NCBI GenBank assembly: GCA_947502975.1
Contig: CANNBV010000001.1
Coordinates: 1,054,001 to 1,118,000 of the forward strand
Reading direction: 5' to 3'
DNA length: 64,000 bases
Source: an uncultured Flavobacteriaceae bacterium
Lineage (GTDB): Bacteria > Bacteroidota > Bacteroidia > Flavobacteriales > Flavobacteriaceae
Below, piece after piece: positions 57,001 to 64,000 of the stretch (its first letter is position 1; each line of letters begins with the position of its first letter). The translations under genes and the position numbers were made by a program. The notes beneath the pieces are model-generated. The model was not told the origin of the DNA. It saw only the letters and a program-made list of their open reading frames with translations, and did not search any database.

Positions 57001-58245
57001 AAAATCATGAATAATTTAATTTACAATGCTATAAAATTCACCCCAGATAAAGGAGAAATAGTAGTTAGAATTAAAGAGTCTGGTGTTAATGACCAAATGC
57101 ATATTGAGAGTAGAGGTGTAATTGCAAATTATGTTAAAATTGAAGTAGAAGATAATGGTGTTGGAATGGATAGGGCGCAATTACCGTATGTGTTTCAGAG
57201 GTTTTATCAGGTAAATCAGTCGGATAAAGCAGCGCATAAAGGTTCTGGAATTGGTTTAGCTATCACTAAAGATTTGGTAGATCTTCATCATGGTGATATA
57301 CAAGTAGCTTCTGAACAAGGAAAAGGCACAACATTTACAATTAGATTGCCTTTAGGTAAATCGCACTTATTATCAGAGGAAATAGTGGAGGTTGATACCT
57401 ATAAGTCCATTAATGAAGATGCTTTTGATAAAGAAATGATAGATGAAGAAGGTTTCACCGAGCTGGAGACAGACATAAAGGATTTAAAAGGAAAAAGTGT
57501 AGTTTTAGTTGTTGATGATAATGCTGATATACGAGAGCTTGTAAAAGATGGCCTTTCGGAACATTACCAAATCATTGAAGCCGAACATGGAAAAGAAGCA
57601 CTACACAAAGCACTTAAAGAAATTCCAGATTTAGTGATAACCGATGTACTTATGCCAGAGATGGACGGCGTAGAGCTTACTCAGGAGATAAAAACCAACG
57701 TTAGGACTAGCCATATTCCTGTGATTATGTTAACAGCACTTAATTCTGTAGAACACAGAATAGAAGGGTTAGAGTCAGGAGCTGATGCATACATCCCAAA
57801 ACCATTTAAGATGAAATTACTCTCGGTAAGAGTGGCAAAACTTATAGCCTCCCGAGATTTAATGAGAAAGCGTTTTCAGACGGAAAAAGAAATAACACCA
57901 GAACATGTTACGCTTAATTCCATAGATGAAGAGTTCCTAAAGCAAATTATGAATCATATGGAGGAAAATATGGGTAATGAGCAATACTGGGTTGATGAGT
58001 TAGCATCAGATATGAATACTAGCCGTTCTACGTTCTTTAGGAAATTAAAGAAGCTAACGGGGCAAGCTCCAAATGATTTTATGCGTATGGTAAGATTAAA
58101 ACGAGCAGTTCAGTTATTAGAACAAAACGAGTTAACGATTGCTCAGGTGAGCTATAGGGTTGGTTTTGGAGATCCTGGTTATTTTGGAAAATGTTTTAAA
58201 CGAATGTATGGTGTAGCACCATCTCATTATTTAGTTAAAAGCTAA
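54067..58245 (+). CDS. Hybrid two-component system sensor-regulator (HTCS)
   Basis: A single-protein glycan sensor and transcription factor of 1392 aa. A signal/anchor segment near residues 1-24 is followed by a periplasmic sensor of two beta-propellers made of about 14 Reg_prop repeats (DKDGFMWFCTHDGLNRYDG type) and a YYY domain (about 735-805). One helix (about 816-838) crosses the membrane. Inside are the kinase His870 (NISHEFKTP), an ATPase domain (NGVGMD, GSGIGLAI), a receiver with Asp1193 (ITDVLMPEMDG) and a C-terminal AraC-type DNA-binding domain. I chose the ATG at 54067 (MKLIIKYSIY); another lies at 54037. It is expected to switch on susC/susD and the rest of the locus when it binds the glycan fragment. 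Confidence 0.95.
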   Translation: MKLIIKYSIYVLVVSFWNGTLLSQNSNHFERITTDNGLSQSDINAIHQDKDGFMWFCTHDGLNRYDGYSFKIFKPEANNPNSISSNLIFDIEEDQNANLWIGTTGGGLVFFNRSTEEFTTYNNDPNNINSINSDYISTVYHDKENRLWIGTNNGLNMLDLNNTRKSIIFKRFKAQQEPFVANINIRSVNAIYEDTKGQVWIGGYGGLYKLSRESNGDTYFRYVNNDIGLPNVAVREIKEKNGRLLIATNNGLYIQSKNSNTLKVERVIEGSFNNLLIDKNIIWTGTENGLWKIEYASLNDMPQVTHKFMYDPKDLNSISKNNVISLFKDKTGIIWAGTNGGGVNKFDPSRKQFVHVRKTLDENSLSYDKIRSFYEDSNNILWVGTEGGGLNRLNSKHNYNHYLKYNNLKNVYAIEELKRGNKKYLLYGGQGNPSLFELDITNPNPSDVKKARPITEFGNSIFSLLKDSRGYLWIGTYNGGLYRWILDERSMAYKKTNFINDINDMYSISGNIIRNIFEDSNGNMWFATNNGLSMLSKSEINKDDSQFTVFRKAFNDEMSLSHNYILSIQEDKNNNIWVGTFGGGLNKLTKNVDGVYEVVNVYSEKNGLPNNVIKGILEDNGGNLWLSSNKGLSKFNSESEEFKNYDVNDGLQSNEFQELAYMKSDNGDFLFGGVNGFNVFQPMDLRDNTFIPETVITKFFVSNEEVNVGQKFDDKVLLNKTVNETEQINLKHFQNNISFEFAALHYAAPEKNKFKYKLEGFDNNWESTSASKRFAAYTNLAPGDYTFKVKASNNDGIWNDGAASIAILISPPFWMTWWAYVIYSLLIFALFWSIQSYFNLRSKQRASVELQREIEQVNKLKLQFFTNISHEFKTPITLILNPVEELLASIQNNSTIQSKLKVVQRNANSLLRLVHQLMEFRRIEVGETKLGATQSNIVSFVREITHSFQASAKKSGVNIFFKSESKKIDAWFDWDKLEKIMNNLIYNAIKFTPDKGEIVVRIKESGVNDQMHIESRGVIANYVKIEVEDNGVGMDRAQLPYVFQRFYQVNQSDKAAHKGSGIGLAITKDLVDLHHGDIQVASEQGKGTTFTIRLPLGKSHLLSEEIVEVDTYKSINEDAFDKEMIDEEGFTELETDIKDLKGKSVVLVVDDNADIRELVKDGLSEHYQIIEAEHGKEALHKALKEIPDLVITDVLMPEMDGVELTQEIKTNVRTSHIPVIMLTALNSVEHRIEGLESGADAYIPKPFKMKLLSVRVAKLIASRDLMRKRFQTEKEITPEHVTLNSIDEEFLKQIMNHMEENMGNEQYWVDELASDMNTSRSTFFRKLKKLTGQAPNDFMRMVRLKRAVQLLEQNELTIAQVSYRVGFGDPGYFGKCFKRMYGVAPSHYLVKS

Positions 58246-58346
58246 ATTTTTACTTGTAGTAATTATGGTTATAGCTATTCTAACAACTTTTGGAAGTTAA
58301 TTATAGAGACTTCTACTATTTTTATAAATATTTAAAAAAAGAATAT

Positions 58347-60455
58347 ATGATTAAGATTTCATGGTTAAAATATCTTTCTATTGTAGTTTTTATAGCTTTA
58401 ATAACGTCATGTAATAAAAGCGAAAATCATCTAGTGTTAAATATTAAAAATGCTGATTTAAAAGAAGAACTAGGCTATGGATTTGATGTTCTCGAAAAGG
58501 CTGTAGAAATTAATAATATTCAACTAGAATATGCTTCAGAAGAAGTAAACTCAAACTTTATTATTAAACTTAAAGAGGATAAAAATTCTATAAAAAATGA
58601 TGGGTATAGCTTTGTGCAAGAAAATGGTGTTTGGACACTTTATTCTGATAGTAAAAGAGGTTTGCTGTATGGTCTTATGGACGTAGCAAAACAGGTTCAA
58701 AGTGTGAATAATGTTTCTGAGTTTACCGAAAAGCATATAAAATCGCATTATCCATTTAGAGCTATTAAGTTTAACTTACCTTGGTTTTCTTATAGAAGTG
58801 GAGAAAATCTTTCTTTACATTATGAAACTTGTCGAGATCTGAAATTCTGGGAATCTTTTTTAGATATGATGGTTGAAAATAAATTCAACGCTTTAACATT
58901 ATGGAATTTACATCCATATATTTTTATGGTAAAGCCTAAAAATTTTCCAAAGGCTTCTCCTTTTTCGGATAAAGAAATGGCAGAATGGCAACAGTTTTTT
59001 AAGTCTCTTTTTAAAATGGCTAAGGCTAGAGGTATAGAAACATATGTAGTAAACTGGAATATTTTTGTGTCTGAAGAATTTGGGAAAGAGTATGGTGTTG
59101 CAGATTATTCTAGTGCTGCGGGGTTTTGGGGTGATGGAGAAACTAATGATCTAGTAGAGCAATATACCAGAGAGATAGTAACTCAAACTATAAATGAGTA
59201 TGAAGACCTAACAGGTATAGGCATAACCCTTGGAGAGCGAATGGGAGGAATGACTTCTGAAGAACGCAGAGACTGGATTGATAGAACTATAATAGCTGGT
59301 TTAAAAAATGCAGATCGAGAAGCAAGATTAATTTACAGAGCGCCGCTTTCTGCAGGAACAACAAGTCATGGTACAGTAAGTGTTTCTACCGAGGAATTAA
59401 CTCGAAAAGCCATCGAAAGTATAGATTTGGAAGACGATATTCTTATAGAATTCAAGTTCAATTGGTCTCATGCACATTCATCTCCTAAAGTATCTATTGT
59501 TCATGGCGGGATTTTAACGGATACGTATTGGGAGCCAGAGCCTACTAATTATAAAGGTATTTGGACAATGCGTAATGAAGATTTCTTTGCATTGAGATGG
59601 GCACAACCAGATTTTATTCGAGACTTTATGAACTATAATAGCCAATCATATATCGGTGGTTGTATCATTGGCTCGGAAACGTATATTCCAGCTAAAGATT
59701 ACATTACAAAAGAAGAATTTAAGACTTGGGATTACGCATTCCAAAGGCAATGGTTGTTTTATAAAGTGTGGGGTAATCTTTTATATAACAAGAATACGAA
59801 AGATGAATATTTTGAAGATGCCATATCTGATAAATTTGGAATAGAAAAAGGGAAGGAGATTTTAAAAGCTTGGAAACTAGCATCAATGAATGCTAATAGA
59901 ATGGCTAGTTTTTTTCAAGGCACTTGGGACGCAACTATATATACAGAAGGTTTTACAACAGTAGGAGGGAAGTTTATAGATATCGATAAATTTATTTCAC
60001 AGCCAGTTTTAGATTCATCTTATGTGAATATTAAAGATTTCGTTCAAGGTAAACCATTAAGGAAAGGTCAAGTTACACCTTTGGAGTTAGCCAAAATCAC
60101 TGAAGACGAGAGTAATGAAGCCATAGGTATTATTACTGAAATAGAACATCAAAAAATAAGTCAAGAGCTTAAAATAGAATTGAATGATATTAAAGCTTGG
60201 AGTCATTTTGGATTGTATTTTGCCTCTAAAATTAGAGGAGGAGTCGCTTTAGAGTCTTTTAGGGCAAATGGTGATACAACAAAACAAAAGGAAGCTATAG
60301 AATATTTAAATAAAGCTTTACAATATTGGAAGGACTATACTTTAATCATGGAAAAATATAATTTGCCAGTAATACCATATCAATTTGATGCAGAATTTTC
60401 ATGGAGGAAACATATTGAGGATGCCGAGCGTGATATCGAAATAGCATCACAATAA
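58347..60455 (+). CDS. Putative glycoside hydrolase lipoprotein (TIM-barrel, uronidase-like)
   Basis: A 702-aa lipoprotein (start MIKISWLKYLS at 58347, lipobox Cys22 in LITSC; a longer frame from 58290 lacks a signal). The N-terminal 100 residues resemble the alpha/beta domain that precedes the barrel in GH67 and GH20 enzymes (LYGLMDVAKQVQ). A barrel core follows, with RAIKFNLPW, FNALTLWNLHP, ETYVVNWNIF, GIGITLGERMGG (candidate acid Glu) and EFKFNWSHAHSSP. The overall pattern is like proteins annotated as alpha-glucuronidase or alpha-galacturonidase families, but I cannot name the family. In context it probably trims a side group from the sulfated glycan. Confidence 0.6.
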   Translation: MIKISWLKYLSIVVFIALITSCNKSENHLVLNIKNADLKEELGYGFDVLEKAVEINNIQLEYASEEVNSNFIIKLKEDKNSIKNDGYSFVQENGVWTLYSDSKRGLLYGLMDVAKQVQSVNNVSEFTEKHIKSHYPFRAIKFNLPWFSYRSGENLSLHYETCRDLKFWESFLDMMVENKFNALTLWNLHPYIFMVKPKNFPKASPFSDKEMAEWQQFFKSLFKMAKARGIETYVVNWNIFVSEEFGKEYGVADYSSAAGFWGDGETNDLVEQYTREIVTQTINEYEDLTGIGITLGERMGGMTSEERRDWIDRTIIAGLKNADREARLIYRAPLSAGTTSHGTVSVSTEELTRKAIESIDLEDDILIEFKFNWSHAHSSPKVSIVHGGILTDTYWEPEPTNYKGIWTMRNEDFFALRWAQPDFIRDFMNYNSQSYIGGCIIGSETYIPAKDYITKEEFKTWDYAFQRQWLFYKVWGNLLYNKNTKDEYFEDAISDKFGIEKGKEILKAWKLASMNANRMASFFQGTWDATIYTEGFTTVGGKFIDIDKFISQPVLDSSYVNIKDFVQGKPLRKGQVTPLELAKITEDESNEAIGIITEIEHQKISQELKIELNDIKAWSHFGLYFASKIRGGVALESFRANGDTTKQKEAIEYLNKALQYWKDYTLIMEKYNLPVIPYQFDAEFSWRKHIEDAERDIEIASQ

Positions 60456-60508
60456 TAGTTTTATACTATTTACTTCTTTATTTTCGCTAGAGTATTTAAA
60501 TACCTCTT

Positions 60509-61378
60509 ATGCTATTTTTAGAGCAAAATGACTTTAGTTTTATTGGTAATATAATTTTAGCAATTCTGTTATTTGGGGTAGCATTCCTTTTTTTCTTATT
60601 TGTAAGGAAAATAATTACTACAATTTTGGATGGTATAGAAATGGTCTATGCGCTTTTTAGAAAAAGGCCTATTTTTATTCATTTTTATGTTTTTAAAAGG
60701 AATTTAAGTAATGAGCAAACTAAAATTTTAGAAGATGAATTTGCGTTCTACAGACGATTAGATAGCAAACGTAAAAGTTACTTTAGGCATCGTGTTGCAA
60801 CTTTTATAAAAAGGAAAGCTTTTGAAGGTAAAAAAGAATTTGAAATTACAGATGAAGTAAAAATATTAGTTGCTGCAACGGCTACAATGTTAACTTTTGG
60901 TTTTAGAAATTACCTGATAGGATATATTAAAAAGATACTTATCTATCCTACGGAATATTATTCAAGATTTAGTAAAACGACTAATAAAGGCGAGTTTAAT
61001 GCACGCCTAAAAATACTGGTGTTATCTTGGGATAACTTTATTGAGGGCCATAAAATTGAAGATGATAAACTAAATTTGGGCATCCACGAATTTGCGCATG
61101 CTATTCATTTTAATAGTATTAAGAGTGAAGATATTAATTCAATTTTATTTGTAGATACTTTTAATGAAATAAGAGATATGCTGTCTTCGAATACAGAATT
61201 GAAAACAATGTTAATAAATTCAGAGTTTATAAGGAGTTATGCTTTTACAAACGACTCGGAATTATTGGCCGTTATTATTGAAACATTTATTGAATCTCCA
61301 AGAGCATTTAAAATGCTTTTTCCTGATATTTATGTAAAAGTAAAGCAAATGCTAAATTTCAATTTTGCTGGTTATTAA
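60509..61378 (+). CDS. MtfA-like (M90) zinc metallopeptidase with N-terminal membrane anchor
   Basis: A zinc peptidase-like protein of 289 aa. One membrane helix lies near residues 14-38 (IILAILLFGVAFLFFLFV). The soluble part resembles MtfA: ILVAATATMLTFGF, YPTEYYSRF, then His193-Glu-Phe-Ala-His197 in GIHEFAHAIHFNS. E. coli MtfA is soluble and linked to glucose-transport control through Mlc, which flavobacteria lack, so the role here must differ. It is 54 bases downstream of the glycan locus but does not look like part of it. Confidence 0.82.
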   Translation: MLFLEQNDFSFIGNIILAILLFGVAFLFFLFVRKIITTILDGIEMVYALFRKRPIFIHFYVFKRNLSNEQTKILEDEFAFYRRLDSKRKSYFRHRVATFIKRKAFEGKKEFEITDEVKILVAATATMLTFGFRNYLIGYIKKILIYPTEYYSRFSKTTNKGEFNARLKILVLSWDNFIEGHKIEDDKLNLGIHEFAHAIHFNSIKSEDINSILFVDTFNEIRDMLSSNTELKTMLINSEFIRSYAFTNDSELLAVIIETFIESPRAFKMLFPDIYVKVKQMLNFNFAGY

Positions 61379-61459
61379 TAATGTTCATGATTTTTGTCAT
61401 ACTTTTTCTGCTACCGTATCTCTATTTTTATAAGTAACTAAACTAAATACTTTACTGGT

Positions 61460-61879
61460 ATGATACGAAAAGCACCAATATCTATGATAATGACTGGGGA
61501 TGTCATTACATTAGAGCGAGATGATAATTTAGAAAAAGCAGAAAGATTATTTAAAGATTATAAAATAAGACATATTCCTGTAGTGCAAGACAATGTAATT
61601 ATTGGAATGCTGAGCTATTCAGATTTATTAAGGTTGAGTTTTGCAGACGTAACAGGTGCTAATGACAATGCAGCCGATGTTATGGTATATAATATGTTTA
61701 CTATAGATCAAGTAATGAAGAAAAAAATAGTCTCTGTTTCTCCTTCAAATTCTATAAAAGAAGTAGCAGAAATACTTGCTAAAAAGGAATTTCATGCATT
61801 GCCAGTCGTAAATAATAATCAATTAGTTGGTATCGTAACTACTACAGATTTGATCAACTATTTATTACAACAGTTTTAA
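61460..61879 (+). CDS. Two-CBS-domain protein
   Basis: A 139-aa protein made of a CBS pair: first repeat about 1-60 (MIMTGDVITLERDDNLEKAE, IRHIPVVQDNVIIGMLSYSD), second about 75-139 (DQVMKKKIVSVSPSNSIKEV, FHALPVVNNNQLVGIVTTTD). CBS pairs bind adenine nucleotides and sense energy state. With no other domain, it must act on a partner protein. It overlaps the convergent rpe gene by four bases. Confidence 0.93.
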   Translation: MIRKAPISMIMTGDVITLERDDNLEKAERLFKDYKIRHIPVVQDNVIIGMLSYSDLLRLSFADVTGANDNAADVMVYNMFTIDQVMKKKIVSVSPSNSIKEVAEILAKKEFHALPVVNNNQLVGIVTTTDLINYLLQQF

Positions 61880-62538
61880 GAATTAGCAATTTGCTTTAAA
61901 TTTTTAATAGTTTCAGGCTGATTACTACTTTTAAACACATGACTACCAGCAACAAATACATCTGCACCAGCGTCAGCTAATTGTTTAATGTTTTTATCTG
62001 TAACTCCGCCGTCAATTTCTATATGGGTATCTAAACCTTGTTCCGTAATCATTTTGCGAAGTTTTTTAACACGATTATAGGTAATATCCTCAAATTTTTG
62101 TCCACCAAAACCAGGGTTTATCGACATTAATAATACCATAAAACATTCAGGTAGAATATCTTCTAAAACAGAGACAGGTGTGGTTAAGTTAAGTACTATT
62201 CCCGCTTTACACCCTGCAGCTTTAATTTGTCTAAGAGTTCTGTGTAAATGTACCGTAGATTCATAATGTACCGTAATAATATCTGCGCCAACCTTAGCAA
62301 ATTCTTCAATGTAACGCTCTGGTTTTTCAATCATTAAATGTACATCAAGAGGTTTGGTGGCGTGTTTTTTAATAGCTTGAATAACTGGCATGCCGTAAGA
62401 TATGTTCGGAACAAAATGGCCATCCATGACATCAATATGAAACCAGTCAGCTTCACTATTATTTACCATTTCTGTATCTCTTTGAAGGTTTCCAAAATCT
62501 GAAGCCAACATTGAAGGTGCAATTAGTTTAGAACTCAT
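61876..62538 (-). CDS. rpe: Ribulose-phosphate 3-epimerase
   Basis: A TIM-barrel enzyme of the pentose phosphate pathway that interconverts ribulose 5-phosphate and xylulose 5-phosphate. Motifs are APSMLASDFGNL at the N-terminus, ADWFHIDVMDGHFVPNISYG (metal/active site), LDVHLMIEKPERYI, MSINPGFGGQKF and IEIDGGVTDKNI. Length 220 aa is normal. It is preceded on the same strand by a BLUF gene, 44 bases away. Confidence 0.97.
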   Translation of the reverse strand: MSSKLIAPSMLASDFGNLQRDTEMVNNSEADWFHIDVMDGHFVPNISYGMPVIQAIKKHATKPLDVHLMIEKPERYIEEFAKVGADIITVHYESTVHLHRTLRQIKAAGCKAGIVLNLTTPVSVLEDILPECFMVLLMSINPGFGGQKFEDITYNRVKKLRKMITEQGLDTHIEIDGGVTDKNIKQLADAGADVFVAGSHVFKSSNQPETIKNLKQIANS

Positions 62539-62582
62539 ACTATTTAAATTTCGTTTTGCAAAAATAGGTTTTTATAAAAGTA

Positions 62583-62993
62583 TTATCCTATGGTTCGTAT
62601 AAAGTTTTCCACCATAGTTATCAATTTATTTGCAATTTGATTATCGGCATTTTTTAACCAATTCAAATACTCATTAAGCTCCTCAAATTCACTGCTACTT
62701 TTTACAATTGTAAACCCAAAATTATAATCTTCAAAAATACGTTGCTCTATGTCAATATTAATGACTTTAATAATATTTCTATGCCTTGTGTCTACAGCTA
62801 TACGATTATAGGTTTTATCAACATCATCTACCCTTCCTTCTAAAACTTGTAAATAATTTCCTTTATGATAAATTAAAATTCCAGAAATATCATTTTTTAA
62901 ATTGTTTTTTTTAGCTTTTGAGTATAAGCTTTTAATAGTGTCTAGCGACCCAGATTGGTTTGAGTCACTCATATAGCATATGGTCTTTAACAT
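62583..62993 (-). CDS. BLUF-domain blue-light photoreceptor
   Basis: A short protein of 136 aa that is nearly all BLUF domain (flavin-binding blue-light sensor). The key residues of the light-switching hydrogen-bond network are present by alignment with AppA: Tyr7 (ICYMS), Asn34 (KNDISG) and Gln49 (YLQVLEG). ISGILIYHKGNYLQVLEG and the later DTRHRNI are typical of the family. No output domain is attached, so it should act through another protein or through its C-terminal helices (about 105-136). It lies between rpe and rpoD on the same strand. Confidence 0.93.
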   Translation of the reverse strand: MLKTICYMSDSNQSGSLDTIKSLYSKAKKNNLKNDISGILIYHKGNYLQVLEGRVDDVDKTYNRIAVDTRHRNIIKVINIDIEQRIFEDYNFGFTIVKSSSEFEELNEYLNWLKNADNQIANKLITMVENFIRTIG

Positions 62994-63041
62994 TTGTGTT
63001 GTTAAGAATTCTATTTATGCTTAAAAATACTATAAAAAAAT

Positions 63042-63068
63042 GAACCCGCGGTAATCAGCCGCGGGTTC
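63042..63068 (-). terminator. Rho-independent terminator of rpoD
   Basis: A perfect 11-base stem (gaacccgcggt-type arms; gaacccgcgg with ccgcgggttc) with a short loop, followed on the minus strand by a run of seven T (complement of 63034-63040). It lies 73 bases after the rpoD stop. Confidence 0.88.
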
Positions 63069-63141
63069 TTTCATCAATCAAAAAACGAACAGTTATGTGT
63101 AACTGTTGTTACCTTAATTTAGTCGTAATTTAAAGCAATTA

Positions 63142-64000
63142 CTAACCTAAATATGTTTTTAATATTTTACTTCTAGACGTATGTTTTAATCTACGAATAG
63201 CTTTTTCTTTTATTTGTCTAACACGCTCACGAGTTAAATCGAAAGTCTCACCAATTTCTTCTAGAGTCATTGGGTGTTGATTTCCTAATCCAAAATATAA
63301 GCGAATTACATCCGCTTCACGAGGTGTTAATGTCTCTAAAGCACGTTCAATTTCCGTACGTAAAGATTCATGTAATAACTCTTTGTCAGGATTTGGTGAT
63401 TCACCAGAGTTTAAAACGTCATATAAATTAGAATCTTCACCTTCAACCAATGGTGCATCCATACTTACGTGGCGTCCAGAGTTTTTCATAGACTCCTTAA
63501 CATCATTAATCGTCATATCCAACTCTTTTGCAATTTCTTCAGCAGAAGGTGGACGCTCATGGCTTTGCTCCAAGAAAGCAAATGTTTTATTAATCTTGTT
63601 AATAGAACCAATTTTGTTCAATGGTAAACGTACAATACGCGATTGTTCAGCTAAAGCTTGTAGAATCGATTGACGAATCCACCAAACAGCATATGATATA
63701 AATTTAAAACCACGAGTTTCATCAAAACGCTGAGCTGCTTTAATCAAACCTAAATTACCTTCATTTATTAAATCTGGTAATGTTAATCCTTGGTTTTGGT
63801 ACTGTTTTGCAACAGAAACCACAAAACGTAAGTTCGCTTTTGTTAACTTTTCTAAAGCTATTTGATCACCAGCTTTGATACGTTGTGCTAACTCAACCTC
63901 TTCATCGGCAGTAATCAAATCTACCTTACCAATTTCCTGTAGATATTTATCTAACGATGCAGTTTCTCTGTTGGTAACCTGCTTCGTAATTTTAAGTTGT
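63142..64000 (-). CDS. rpoD: RNA polymerase primary sigma factor RpoD, 5' end beyond window
   Basis: The housekeeping sigma factor of the short Bacteroidetes type. The frame stays open to the right edge and the first visible residues are [20 protein letters not shown], so only one or two codons are missing. Region 1.2 and the core region 2 ([44 protein letters not shown]), region 3 and region 4 ([31 protein letters not shown]) are all present. There is no large region 1.1. It is the factor expected to read TAnnTTTG promoters such as the one upstream of mraZ. Confidence 0.97.
   Translation of the reverse strand, partial: QLKITKQVTNRETASLDKYLQEIGKVDLITADEEVELAQRIKAGDQIALEKLTKANLRFVVSVAKQYQNQGLTLPDLINEGNLGLIKAAQRFDETRGFKFISYAVWWIRQSILQALAEQSRIVRLPLNKIGSINKINKTFAFLEQSHERPPSAEEIAKELDMTINDVKESMKNSGRHVSMDAPLVEGEDSNLYDVLNSGESPNPDKELLHESLRTEIERALETLTPREADVIRLYFGLGNQHPMTLEEIGETFDLTRERVRQIKEKAIRRLKHTSRSKILKTYLG

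Noticed and set aside
36890-60455. The glycan locus as an integrative element at tRNA-Arg
   Set aside because: No integrase, relaxase or copy of the tRNA 3' end was seen at the right border. Kept only as a weak possibility.
37466-60455. Alginate, ulvan or pectin locus
   Set aside because: No polysaccharide lyase, KdgF, DehR-like reductase or unsaturated uronyl hydrolase is present; the sugar-acid genes point to galactonate instead.

Overview
The window is a chromosomal segment of a low-GC marine Bacteroidota, almost certainly a Flavobacteriaceae. The reasons are the Bacteroidetes-type division and cell-wall cluster, a SusC/SusD pair with a hybrid two-component regulator, a type IX secretion C-terminal domain, a short flavobacterial-type RpoD, class II HMG-CoA reductase, and many Bacteroidetes lipoproteins. 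No rRNA, CRISPR array, phage or complete insertion sequence was found.

Layout. (1) 1-1914, minus strand: mevalonate pathway. A class II HMG-CoA reductase is followed by a GHMP kinase whose N-terminus is joined in frame to a complete GIY-YIG nuclease domain; the linker is encoded by two copies of a REP-like palindrome. (2) 2154-7780: peptide use, with a dipeptidyl peptidase IV followed by two POT-family di/tripeptide transporters and a terminator. (3) 7868-20300: housekeeping genes, comprising two secreted thioredoxin-like proteins, ComEC, an NlpC/P60 lipoprotein, LpxB, SurE, a tail-specific protease, a lone OppC-type permease, a T9SS-exported esterase, EngB and an alpha/beta hydrolase. (4) 20494-36883: the dcw cluster, in order mraZ, rsmH, ftsL-like, ftsI (PASTA), murE, mraY, murD, ftsW, murG, murC, ftsQ, ftsA, ftsZ. 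It has a three-repeat MraZ operator upstream and a structured repetitive element between rsmH and ftsL. yqeY and tRNA-Arg(UCG) follow.

(5) 37362-60455: a polysaccharide-utilisation locus. It encodes an ACS-family sugar-acid transporter, two galactonate-dehydratase-type enolase-superfamily enzymes, a KDPGal-type aldolase, a sulfatase, a second sulfatase fused to an SMP-30/gluconolactonase domain, a large FG-GAP/UnbV lipoprotein, SusC, SusD, a hybrid two-component system and an unassigned TIM-barrel-type glycosidase lipoprotein. My reading is that a sulfated, probably galactose-containing glycan is imported and desulfated, that an aldonolactone is opened in the periplasm, and that the resulting galactonate-like acid enters the cytoplasm and is split by a De Ley-Doudoroff-type route. 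The sugar dehydrogenase and the KDGal kinase are not in the window.

(6) 60509-64000: an MtfA-like metallopeptidase, a two-CBS-domain protein, ribulose-phosphate epimerase, a BLUF blue-light sensor, and the primary sigma factor RpoD, which runs off the right edge.
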